A stretch of DNA of 64,000 nucleotides, taken from assembly GCA_977006965.1 (NCBI GenBank), contig OZ345374.1, positions 558,001-622,000 of the forward strand. Direction: 5' to 3'. Source of the DNA: Phymatolithon calcareum (taxonomy: Eukaryota > Rhodophyta > Florideophyceae > Hapalidiales). Each line of letters starts with the position of its first letter. Position 1 is the first letter of the stretch. This document shows positions 40,661 to 49,930 of this stretch, one piece after another. The notes under the pieces are model-generated. The model had not been told where the DNA came from and made no database searches. It was given only the letters and a program-made list of their open reading frames with translations. Made by a program: the position numbers and the translations under genes.

Positions 40661-41383
40661 CTAGTTCAAAGGAGTACTATTCTTGTGGTGAATGGCAGCA
40701 ATGTGGCCACGAGAACGATTGTGGCAGCCTAGATCGTTGAGATTCTTAAAGGTGCGGTCACACGTGTAGCACTTTAAGTCCAAGAGACTCTCTTTGGCCT
40801 TCTCAACACTCTTCTTGTGCTTGCCACCAAAGCAGTGGTCGAGAAAATGTTTCTTGAGAATGACCCTCTTGCAGGGCACGCAGTACTCCCACTTAGGAGC
40901 CTTCTTGATCACACGGCCGGACGCGACGACAGTAGCGGTGATGGTGCGAGCTGGGCGATCTGGGCCCAGAGTGTCTTGTACGGCGTTGATGGAAGCCGGA
41001 GTGCTGCTGCTGGAGTTTGTGTCAACAGCAGAGCTTGAGACGCGAGGAAGATCCCAGCCAGAGCGGATGAGGGGATTGCGAAGAGTAGGGCCGGTTGGGA
41101 AACGAAACGCACGAACGGACACTGGACCAGAGACCGGAGCACTGAAAGGAGACTGACCGTAGCCAGGGATGAGGCGAGTCTGGACTGGAGCACTAACCAC
41201 ACGGGCGTAGTGGATAGAAGTACTTGGGGGAGAGGACGGTGACGGAAGAGACTCATGAAGAGGGGACAAAGACACAAAGACTGACTGATTTGCCACTGTT
41301 CAATTTCAAAAAGAAATAGAACTACAATATTAGATTCAGCAATCCAGAAAGGTGAACTTCACAAAGACCAAAAAGAACTTACT
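40661..41383 (-). CDS. ORF1: tandem Cx2C...Hx5H zinc-finger protein; ATG formed by splicing
   Basis: The coding frame (211 codons to a stop at 40661) begins GTG GCA AAT CAG in the DNA. A minus-strand intron with donor CACAA|GTAAGT (first base 41382) and acceptor AACAG|TGGC (last base 41296) joins A (41383) to TG (41295-41294), making ATGGCAAATCAG in an ACAATGG context. The N-terminal ~130 residues are Ser/Pro-rich and disordered. Two fingers lie near the C-terminus: C-x2-C-x11-H-x5-H (YCVPCKRV...HCFGGKH) and C-x2-C-x12-H-x5-H (KCYTCDRTF...HNRSRGH), the spacing of U1/JAZ-type RNA-binding fingers. Likely a nucleic-acid chaperone or RNA-handling accessory protein (inference). Confidence 0.8.
41296..41382 (-). 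other. Predicted 87-nt leader intron
   Basis: Minus strand GTAAGT at the donor, AACAG at the acceptor, a T-rich stretch (TTCTATTTCTTTTTG) before it and a CTAAT branch-like motif about 45 nt upstream of the AG. Removal creates the ORF1 start codon. It lies entirely between the 5-prime LTR and ORF1. Confidence 0.7.
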
Positions 41384-41421
41384 TGTGATCCTTGGTTTCG
41401 AAATTACCTTGAATTCCGGAA

Positions 41422-42209
41422 TGTCGGTAAAAATCAGAAACTTAGAATAGCAACTTATTGCCAACTGGCGAAAGTTGCCCTCACTCGGCTGAGTAAGGAT
41501 TCTTGTTGAGAAACTGGTTGGTAGTTTCTCCTTTATTGCTTGCTTAACTTTTTCTACTCGGGCAGACCTAGTCTCCACTTATATACTACTTTAAACACTA
41601 TCATACTGAGGAACAAAACCTGTCTAAAAGCTTCCCCAGATGTTTCTAGTAACATCGAAAAGGTTCTAGAAACCACTATGTAAAAGCTCTAGAAGTCACT
41701 AAGTAAATTCTAGAAACTACAGGAATAATCCTTCGGCTCTATTTGGACAGGATCAGCCTTCAAGGATCGAGACATTAATCTATTTAACTAGTTTAAACTA
41801 TAGTCCAGTAGTATCCTAACAACTGTACAAATTGATCTAAAGTACTCTGCATACTGTATTAGAGTTGTGTACTAGAGTGTAAACCATTTGGTGTTATGTG
41901 CACTTCTTATTTAAGTACAATTGTTATAGACAACCCAAACTGATAGTATTATCATAGTATAAAAGTATAAAGGATATTAAAAGTATGCTTTGCACATGTC
42001 CTATATTCGGAAAGTGGGACATACGAAAGATACATAGAAGTAAAGAAAATATAATATTGGAATCCGTAACTGTTCATATCACGAGATAAACACGAGCTTC
42101 TGTTTAAAAGAAACTCCAATGTACATACAAATATTAGAAATACAATAATAGGGTTTTAGACTAACAACCGATAGTTATAGAGAAGTAACTATTCAAATTT
42201 TTAACAACA
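41422..42209 (-). repeat. 5-prime LTR of the minus-strand element
   Basis: 788 bp, about 99.5% identical to the other LTR by my count. TATATAAG on the minus strand near 41577-41586 is a good core-promoter candidate. Confidence 0.92.
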
Positions 42210-42361
42210 TTTCCGCGACACCATTGTTCTTGTAACGTTGCATAAATTTTTGTCCCAGTAACAGGTCTGCACTTTCAACGTTGTCCGAAGAGTTGCATAT
42301 CTTGGTCGGTTACGAGTTCGTCGATGATGGAATCTAAAGTCAAGGTTGTTGATGAGCTTGA

Positions 42362-43252
42362 CCTGCGTGTCAGGCACATAAGCAAACAGAGCGACTCGCC
42401 AAGGATGAGTATCTGGAGGATGCCATGACCGCTCTCGATCGCATCGTTCAAGAGCCGGGAGAAGACGAGCAAAAGTTTGCCGACCGCATAGCGGCTAAAG
42501 CACGCGTAATCCCTGGAGTGTACAACCAAAAAGAGCTCACCACGCGGTTCATGCAAGGGCTTCGCCCTAATGTGCGAAACATGATACGTTCTCAGCGTGC
42601 ACATTGCACTGGAGAGAACGCTTTTGCCGAGTTTGTCGAAATGGCTGTTCATGTCGGCAAGGCGCATCGAGCACTGCCGGGTATCCCAACAAAAGAAAAC
42701 CCGAGGACGGGAACCGGTGTGCACCTCGTGGACGAAGCATATGACCCTCGCCAAGAAGGCAGACGTGCACTTGCTGGGTATGGAAATCCCCTTCTACTCG
42801 AGCGCGGCCACGCTCCTCCAACGCGCACGCCATCAATTTCAGCTGGAACGGAGGCCTCTCACACTCCAGAGGTCTCTTCAGGATATGAGTCCCCCGCATC
42901 ATATGTCCAACCGGTACCTCCGGTGTTGCCCCCTCAGTATGTACCATGGCCGCCTGCAGCGCTAGATCCCATCAGCTACATCGTCCCACCTCGGCCAGTA
43001 ATCAATACTGCACCTCGAGCGGCCCAATACCAACGCCGTCCTCGGACACCAAGTCCTTGTCGAAGCGCTCCATCAGCACACGACCCCCCTGGTCGGATGG
43101 CATTTCGAGACCGGTCCGACGATATTTGCTTTCTTTGGTTCTTGTTGAAACACCGAAAACCGAACTGCCCCCACTCAGCCCGCAGAACGCAGGACCCAAC
43201 CTCGGTATCTTGGGTCAACGCAAATTACAATGCCTTGACCATGGACCAATAA
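42362..43252 (+). pseudogene. gag: Ty3/gypsy Gag (5-prime truncated remnant)
   Basis: Open from 42362; the first ATG is at 42425. KQTERLAKDEYLEDAMTALD, KFADRIAAKARVIPG and TTRFMQGLRPNVRNMIRS are typical of the Ty3/gypsy capsid (F-x-x-G-L-R-P-x-V-R). A Pro-rich middle follows. A zinc knuckle is degenerate: CFLWFLLKHRKPNC keeps the first Cys, His and last Cys, but the second Cys is Trp. The 5-prime end lies close to the TSD of the neighbouring copia-like element, so that element probably inserted next to or into this one. Confidence 0.75.
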
Positions 43253-43591
43253 ATTTGGCTGCAACGCTATGGCCAGACGCCACCGCGGCCAGGCAACACG
43301 AGCAAGCAGTGAGTGGTCAGTTTCATCGCCAGACCCCGCATGGACCAGCCGGCCTGGATGACGTGCAGGCACCGAAGCCTTCGAAAACGGCCCAAATAAC
43401 ATCCGTTCCCGTATCTCAGGTCATGGAGCGCCCGGCGAAAAACTGAGCTGCGGGACAGTGCAAATAATTTACGGCACTGGGACCCCGGAAGCTCGCACGC
43501 CGACTCCACCTGACAAGCGTCGACGCTTAAAATCAGAATGGTGCAAGCCGCTTGGAGAAGTGCCGATCCTGGGGGATGAGAAAAGGTACCA

Positions 43592-44145
43592 TTGTGGTTA
43601 CCGTCGACCATTTCTTCCACCGAGTATCATTCGGGTCTAAACCCCGTCTGCCATCTCTCCACCTTCAATTACAGAATCTGCGCAAGCATTCGGACGACGA
43701 AGGACAACGCGAGCCCGGTTCTCACTGTCCCAGACACCGGCGCTGGTCCAAACCTAATCAAGGCAAGCTTGTTACAGGCGGAAGATCGCGCACGGATTGA
43801 CAATAGTCAAGGAATGGCACGACTTTCAAGCGCATCAAACCGCCCTCTTGAGTTGCTTGGAGTCGTGAACCTCACCGTCGTTTTCGGTACACAATCTTCC
43901 CGGTGATCATTTCTTATTGTGAGAAAGATGGGAACAGACGCGATACAGGGCTGCCAGCTCTCCTTGGACTGAAAGTCGGTGAGCGTGTTTTTGTCAGCCG
44001 TGAGCTTCTAAAGAACGTTGGCAACGGCTACATCAAACGTAGCCACAAGCTCCAATCGCGAGCGGAGGGCTTATATGAGGTATTGAAGGAATGTCCCGCG
44101 CCGTCGAGATCATTCGTGATGGATTCGTTGAAGTCGTATCGTTAG
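43592..44145 (+). pseudogene. Gypsy protease joined to integrase C-terminus; RT, RNase H and IN core missing
   Basis: The frame near 43725-43900 has TVPDTGAGPNLIKASLLQAE, the D-T-G-A active site of a retropepsin, and RPLELLGVVNLTVVFG. At 43903 the frame changes to GLKVGERVFVSRELLKN, then YIKRSHKLQSRAEGLYEVLK, which is the post-catalytic end of gypsy integrases. About 2.5 kb of pol expected between them is absent. An internal deletion derivative; no LTRs recognised. Confidence 0.65.
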
Positions 44146-44944
44146 ACCGCATCGCGGTCGCTCCACTTGTGCGTCGTCCTGTCGGCTCGGGCTCAGAAGA
44201 CCTGGCCGAATCTGGTAGTGGCAGTTCAGGTGCCCCTCTTCGGGCAGTCTCAATATCGCGACAGGCCGCCGTGGCTTCTTCTGCAGACCATTAGGACGCC
44301 ACGCCACGGACGACGCCGATGAGGAAAACCCACCGCGGGTGCATACCAGAGGTGCTTCCAAGTCTCTTGCCGAGCGGGAACTCGACGGTCCGATCCCTCC
44401 CGTATCGCCCACCTCATCAGAAACAGACGTCGTATCGCGATCAAAAGCTGTCGGAGCTATGCCGATTCCACGTGCACCACCCGAATCCATCCCGCGACGA
44501 ACTTGGGTGCATTGGCTGCTACGGACCTATCTCCGGGTTCCGCCACACGCCCAGGCCCCGATCACCCCTTCGTCGACCCTCCGCGCACACGTCGAACCAG
44601 CCGTTGGTCTTGAGGAGCTGGCGTTCGGTCTTTTCATGTCTACGAGAAATATGGGAGAAGTCACGGGCTTGGAAACGAGCCATTAAATGTTCCCATTAGG
44701 ATGGGGAGCGACACGGATAGGGCATCCAGAGGTCTATCATATCCCATAAGGATGTCGATGGGTTCATAATATGGTACGCTCTGCAGATCAGCATGGCGGT
44801 ACACAGGCTGGTGCGACCCATGAAGGGAGAAATGCCGGAACGTTTCTGAAGGAAGAATGCAGGTTATGGCAATTTGGGATTTCATAGAGGCTATACAGAA
44901 TGGGATATCGGGAACCTTTCCTTTTACTCTCATGATTTTTAAGG
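44146..44944. other. Tail of gypsy remnant and unassigned sequence
   Basis: Open frames on the plus strand (44319-44699) are Pro/Ser-rich without motif; the minus-strand frame through here is also undistinguished. Probably decayed element sequence. Confidence 0.35.
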
Positions 44945-45214
44945 CACACGCGGCACCAATGCTTCTCGGCTCAGCGCGTTGAGGCTCATGCGCAACGGCC
45001 ACGTCCACTTCCATATGTGGCCAGACAAGATAACCGCGCGGCATACGTGCACGCGTCATTCCTCCGTTCTCACAACCCATACGGGTATTTCGCCGCCCGT
45101 TTCCGCTGCCAGCATCTTTGGGCAATATTTCGCCACGTCCTCGCGATGCCATCCGGTTTCCTGCTACCATCGCGACCGCACTGCGGCATTGCCCAAACCC
45201 AGGTACACGTCCAT
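44945..45214 (-). pseudogene. Broken copy of the 159-aa unknown minus-strand protein
   Basis: ATG at 45214 (MDVYLGLGNAAVRSRW) then TAG, QETGWHREDVAKYCPKMLAA, GGEIPVWVVRTEE, TGA where the intact copy has Trp, and further similarity to LNALSRE. Colinear with 45373-45852 at an offset of 638 bp, so this is a tandem duplicate that has decayed. Confidence 0.65.
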
Positions 45215-45372
45215 TGCCGATCAGCCGGCCGGGGACACATGCGAGGTCGCAAAGGAGATTGCCTGCCGCTAGCACACGACTACTCGCCATGTACGCACCA
45301 TTTCGCCCAGGCCGGTATTAAGTGCCCGAACCGTACGCGGTATACATGCTCACGCTTGCGTGAATGACTGTT

Positions 45373-45852
45373 CTACCGGCGGTTACGATACTCCCCCGTG
45401 TGTGCCTCGTCGTTACCGGTCTCCCTGTCAGCAAAAATTAGCGGAGGCCCAACAAGCAAGTCGCGGTGCAGCGCCGGCGAGTTCTCTTCGGTATCAAAAT
45501 ACGCTCGGCGAAGGATACCATCCAACCGGTGCATGGCATTCACCTCGTCATCGCTCAGTGCCTTCGCGATTTCGGAAGGAAGCCCGTGCGGTACCCATAC
45601 TCCCCGGCTCAGCGCGTTGAGGCGCATGCGCAACGGCCTCTTCCACTCCCAGCCACGGCCCCGGACAATTACCGCGCGGGATACGCGCGCGTGCCATTCC
45701 TCCGTCCGCACAACCCACACAGGTATTTCGTCGCCCATGTTCGCTGCCAACACCTTCGGACAAGACGGCGCGACGCTCTCGCGATGCCATCCGGATTCTT
45801 GCCGCCATCGCGACCGCCCGGCGGCGCTGCCAAAACCTTGGTATACATCCAT
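45373..45852 (-). CDS. Unknown 159-residue protein, tandem copy
   Basis: ATG at 45852 (MDVYQGFGSAAGRSRW). Includes DEIPVWVVRTEEWHARVSRA, PLRMRLNALSRGVWVPHGLP, LSDDEVNAMHRLDGILRRAY and LVGPPLIFADRE. Amino-acid composition and conservation in frame with the broken copy at 44945-45214 favour this strand over the overlapping plus-strand frames. No family recognised; it may belong to a mobile element. Confidence 0.5.
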   Translation of the reverse strand: MDVYQGFGSAAGRSRWRQESGWHRESVAPSCPKVLAANMGDEIPVWVVRTEEWHARVSRAVIVRGRGWEWKRPLRMRLNALSRGVWVPHGLPSEIAKALSDDEVNAMHRLDGILRRAYFDTEENSPALHRDLLVGPPLIFADRETGNDEAHTGEYRNRR

Positions 45853-45905
45853 TGTCGACCTGCGGGCCGGGGACACATGTGCGGTCGCAAGGGAGATCGC
45901 CTGCC

Positions 45906-46220
45906 GTTAGCATATGACCACTCGCCATGCACACATCACGTCGCCAGAAATCATTGCGTAAACTTACCGGAGGGCGGTACTAAATATCAGTCGCGCGCTT
46001 GCGGAGCGCAGATGGGTTTTTCGGAGACAAGATCGGTTGGGAACCGCAGGCGTGGCGTGGGTGTCTTGCCGGTCGCGATTTTGGGGAGGGGGCCGTGTAG
46101 TAGAGCGGGGTCCACGTTTTAATCGGTGAGGTCGCTTATGATATTCTTGGACACCTGTCCTATCTGGGTTCCAGCCGCCCTACAAATAGCATAGGGGCGG
46201 CCGTCGACAGTAAAGGGGAC
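45906..46220. other. Spacer
   Basis: Nothing recognised apart from the right part of the duplication. Confidence 0.35.
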
Positions 46221-46553
46221 AAGCATATTTGGCTTCAACTCTTGACTCCCTACGCATAGCTGGAGGTTCCAAGATGCCGCCGTTTCGGGTTTGCTTCGCC
46301 CATCTCATCTGCGCGCGTATCGCGCATCCCCTTTACTCCTCTTTCTATTAGTTCTATCTCTCTTCATTTGTTCGTTTGTCCGTTTGCAAGCATGTTTGGC
46401 TTCAACTCTTGACTCCCTACGCATAGCTGGGAGTTCCAAGGTACCGCCGCTTCGGGTTTGCTTCGCCCATCTCATCTACGCGCGTATCGCGCATCCCTTT
46501 CACTCCCCTCTTTCTATATGTTCTACTTCTCTTCTCTCTTCTTTTGTTTGTCT
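46221..46553. repeat. 167-bp tandem duplication
   Basis: AAGCAT(A/G)TTTGGCTTCAACT starts both units (46221 and 46388). The units share CGCATAGCTGG, GTTTGCTTCGCCCATCTCAT and CGCGTATCGCGCATCCC, and end in TTTG/TCTG-rich sequence. About 90% similar. Non-coding. Confidence 0.8.
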
Positions 46554-47039
46554 GTTTGATTGATTGTTTGTTTGTTTGTTCCAGATCCGTTATCCGGGGC
46601 TACACGCGCTCGCTCTGCCACACTGAGTTCTACCGCGCAGCCCGTCCTGTTTACAGTCCAGGACTCCGGGGTTCATTCCACTACAATCGTAGTAAGCCCG
46701 AGGCAGTCTATGACCGGGACGAATCCACAGATTTTTTTGTCGTTGGCTTCGCGATGAACTTGGTTGGCAGGCGGAAAACTGAGAAAATCCATGCCATTCG
46801 CCTCAGCGAGGGCGTGGTCGTCAAGCGCATTGTTTTCTTTCCCCCTGGGAACTCATCACAAGCATCGGAATCGATGTGCACTCATACCTCTGGCCGTCGA
46901 CCACATAGATTTCCATGCCTGCGTCGAGTTCGCAGAATTTGTTCGCATGGACTAAGCGGGGAACCTTGAGGTACTCCTCAGTCGATGATACGCCACGTTT
47001 CTGTCTCGTCTCCAGCTGATATGACCCACTAGAGTTTTA
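46554..47039. other. Unassigned, possible decayed element
   Basis: A frame with FTVQDSGVHSTTIVVSP has a D-S-G that could be a retropepsin, but one motif in a broken frame is not enough for a call. Confidence 0.25.
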
Positions 47040-47718
47040 TCAGGTACGCAAACATCATTGTTATCTCTTCAGAAAGTTTCTCCGTCAGCCTCTTCATGAG
47101 GATATCCCTTGGCACACTATCGTATGCGGCGGATAGGTCGAGAACTTCCATGAACGGATGACCGTTTTTCATTGTACTTGCGAGATATGTGCTTCTGTCT
47201 TTCCGAAAACCCAGCTGAACCTTATTGAAGCTGTAGTTCTCGCGTATGTATGCATCTAGAGCTGAGTCAATGATTTTCCTGCTTGACTTAAAAGAGATTT
47301 TGGGCCTGTAGTTTGCTGCGACGTGAGCTGGGCCTTTCTTGTATAAGGGAATCAGAGTTGCTTGGCGCCATGCCCGAGGAAGACATTTGAGTCTCCCTCA
47401 TGTTTCCCATAATGATAGCATTAATTCGAGCCCCGCTTCTTTCGCGTGCAACATTTCGACCGCAATTCCGTCTGGACCTACCGCCTTGCCCTTCGGTGCT
47501 CTGTTGAATGCTCTTGCGATGTGCCGCTTCATTGCTCTATTGAGTGCAAAAGTACGCAACGGCAGATTCAAGTCTTCTTCCGCCTTACACACACTTGAGA
47601 TGTATGCTGAAAATTTGCTTGGGTGCACAGGATTCCCGAGACCTTTTTTTGCTCCTTTCCTCCGGGATTTTGACTTCATGATCTTGCTTGTGGTGTCCGC
47701 CGCTTCGCTCGGCCCCAT
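47040..47718 (-). mobile_element. LINE RT N-terminal half, inverted
   Basis: Read leftward: FNRAPKGKAVGPDGIAVEML, one stop (47398-47400), WRQATLIPLYKKG, NYRPKISF..KSSRKIID, QLGFRKDRS, then VLDLSAAYDSVPRDIL, which is RT motif A. All in LINE order from fingers to motif A, then broken. Head-to-head with the plus-strand LINE C-terminal half at 47830. Confidence 0.8.
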
Positions 47719-47829
47719 TTTCTCAATCTTCAGAAGGGGTGCTCCTCTGAGAAACTAAGGTCAATATCCCTTCTTTAGGGATTCTGACCTCGATAGAAAC
47801 AGACTTTTTTGATAGCAACTGATTACAGG

Positions 47830-48812
47830 GAGGATTAAAAGCACTGTATCCTGCACTACCGAGCAGGATATAGAGGAAATGGAATTTGAATTTACTTGCA
47901 AAAGATGCGGTAGAGATTTTCCATACAAGGCATCACTGGGAACCCACGAACGCTTACATTGTCGTCTCATCCCCAGCGTCGCAGCCGTCGATGAGTATGG
48001 ATGCCCATCTGTCGGAACAATTCTGGCCTTACGCAAATGGGACGACAAGGGGCACTTTGATTGGCACGCTTCCCAAGTTGTCCGAAGGAATAACCGAGCA
48101 GAAAAAAGAGTATCAGTAGAGAACTTTGGTGGAGAGGTGCGCGAGCCTCTTTGTCTTGACGATGAACATTGGGGTGTCATATCAGCACCAAAGCCGAAGG
48201 TGCCCAGCAGGTTCGGATCCGTGGCAGACAAAGTTGCCGTTGTAAGAAACAAGATGAGCTGCTCAACGAAATGGTAAAGGTGAAAATAGGAGCTGAAACT
48301 CCTGAGAACGTATTGGACTTCAAGTACTTAGGAACAATGCACTCAGGAGCAGCAGAGCCTATGACGCCCGTTGCCTATCGTATCGAAATTGCCAAATCAC
48401 GTTTTAATAGGCTCTATACTACGAACACATTACTACCGCTCCCGCTTCGTTTACGTCTCTGGAGAGACTCGGTCGTGTCGACTTTGGTATATGGATGTGA
48501 ATCCTGGAATCTTACGAATCCAATCCTGAAAAAGCTTAACGGTTCCGCATCGAAGATGCTGGCCGCCATGACGAAAATAACGATAGCCGAGGAAGCAACA
48601 GAGCTCTCCTTGCCTGTGATACAATGGATTAAGGACCGTCGCTGGGGATGGTTAGAATATGTTTTACGCATGGATGAGAAGAGGCTTGTCCGCAAGATAA
48701 TGCTACAATGCACACTCAGAACATAATCCTCTCTCCTTGGCGAAATTCCAAACCAAGATATCGAATTGGCTATGACAAACGCTTCCGACCTCAGAAAGTC
48801 GAATAAAATGAA
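47830..48812 (+). mobile_element. LINE C-terminal half with C2H2 finger
   Basis: FTCKRCGRDFPYKASLGTHERLHC is a C2H2 finger (C-x2-C-x12-H-x4/5-C/H). After a frameshift near 48258 come DELLNEMVKVKIGAE, DFKYLGTMHSG, STLVYGCESWNL and DRRWGWLEYVLRMDEKR. A TAA at 48724-48726 precedes a further similar tail (SLLGEIPNQDIELA...) that aligns with the LINE tail at 5455-5687. One LINE family, three inactivating changes. Confidence 0.78.
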
Positions 48813-48879
48813 GCCTTGTGATAGCGAGGTAGGCTTGGAGACTGCTTGCCTTGACAGGCTTTAGAAATATCTGCGGTTT

Positions 48880-49388
48880 TATTCGAAAAATAAAACCGAA
48901 ATTTTGGTGACTTTGCTTTCACGGCGTTCAACGGTCTAGCTCTCCAGAGAAGGCGAGCAGTGTCGCTCTTCTCCTTACTAGAGTTCACACCATTGCGGCA
49001 ATCAAAAATGGTCACAGGAACTTTGCCGTTCCCGACCTTTCGAAGGCTTTTGACACCATGCCAAGACACGTTCTATCTAGACTACTCAACAAGAGGCTTC
49101 CTGCAACACTGGTCTCATGGGTTATGTACTTTCTCCAACCTTGCATGATCTATACTCCTACGGACGACCGAAATAATCGGTTTGTAATCAACAAAGGGTC
49201 CCACAAGGATCACCACTATCACCGGTGCTATATAATATCTTCATGGACGTTCTTGCTGAGAGCTTGCCAAGAATTCCGTTTCATTATTCTAAAAGCCCGG
49301 CCACGTTTCTCGCGGATGACGTCATACTTCGCGCTTTTTCCCCAATAGGGCTTCAATTGCACCTGGACATCGCCTCGGACTGGGCCGC
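48880..49388 (+). mobile_element. LINE RT core, interrupted by the compound LTR element
   Basis: SPEKASSVALLLTRVHTI, then VPDLSKAFDTMPRHVLSRLL (motif A), a frameshift near 49198, VPQGSPLSPVLYNIFMD (motif B) and FLADDVILRA (motif C). The frame ASDWAA at 49388 resumes as STEMVCNTKVGKS at 58449 on the far side of the LTR element. Split copy, already decayed. Confidence 0.85.
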
Positions 49389-49699
49389 TGTCTTGGGTCA
49401 CTGTCAATACTACATCAACACGGTACATGATTGTTCCGATGTATGATGGTTTTCCCAAGGTGACAACTTACGGACACACTCCTAAGCACAATTCAACCTT
49501 TACTAGTCTTACCATTTAACATCGTGGGTAGCACATGACTTGTGACTACCGAGTGCTGCAATTAGGCAGCACTCCTTTGCTCTACATAAGCCCCTGCCGA
49601 AGTTCTGACTAGCAGACTCGGAAGAAGGGAAGAAGTAAAGGACAGGATCACTAGATCTTGTTTTTCATCCCGACCATTTTTCACGGTTTTTGACCGACA
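49389..49699 (+). repeat. LTR 1 (311 bp)
   Basis: TGTCTTGGGTCACTG ... GACCGACA. Nearly identical to LTRs 3 and 4 and clearly more diverged from LTR 2. CTACATAAGCC near 49577 is a TATA-like element. Confidence 0.9.
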
Positions 49700-49930
49700 T
49701 TTGCAAATCAAAGTCGAACGCCGTAACTATCCCGGAAAAAAAACAAACAAAAAAAACAACCCGTCATCCATCTCCAGCCCCATCGTACCTCATCCATCTA
49801 TCCACCGAATTCAACCGCCGCCGTTACCGCCGTTTTGGAAACCGCTTTCACCGCCGTTTGGAAAACCGCCGTTTGGAAACCGCCGTATTCACCGCTGCAT
49901 TCGGATCCGATCTCGTGTCTGTCTCTCAAC

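Larger units (their letters stand above)
34426..42209 (-). mobile_element. Complete copia-like LTR element with extra zinc-finger ORF, TSD TTTCC
   Basis: LTRs 34426-35214 and 41422-42209 (789/788 bp) begin TGTCGG and end AACAACA on the plus strand. TTTCC flanks both sides (34421-34425, 42210-42214). I count about four differences between the LTRs, so it is young. In minus-strand order: 5-prime LTR, short intron, zinc-finger ORF1, 690-bp gap, gag, pol (PR-IN-RT-RH), 3-prime LTR. A TATA box (TATATAAG) lies in each LTR. Gag has a stop at its last zinc-knuckle cysteine, and pol is in the -1 frame. Confidence 0.95.

Noticed and set aside
44979-46122. Long plus-strand frames over the tandem duplication (repeated ...EIACR ends)
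   Set aside because: The minus-strand frame keeps more plausible protein composition and a Met start. The plus frames are probably shadows, though I cannot fully exclude them.
46600-46969. Possible retropepsin (QDSGVHS) frame
   Set aside because: One D-S-G in a frame broken by stops, with no other element domain in order.
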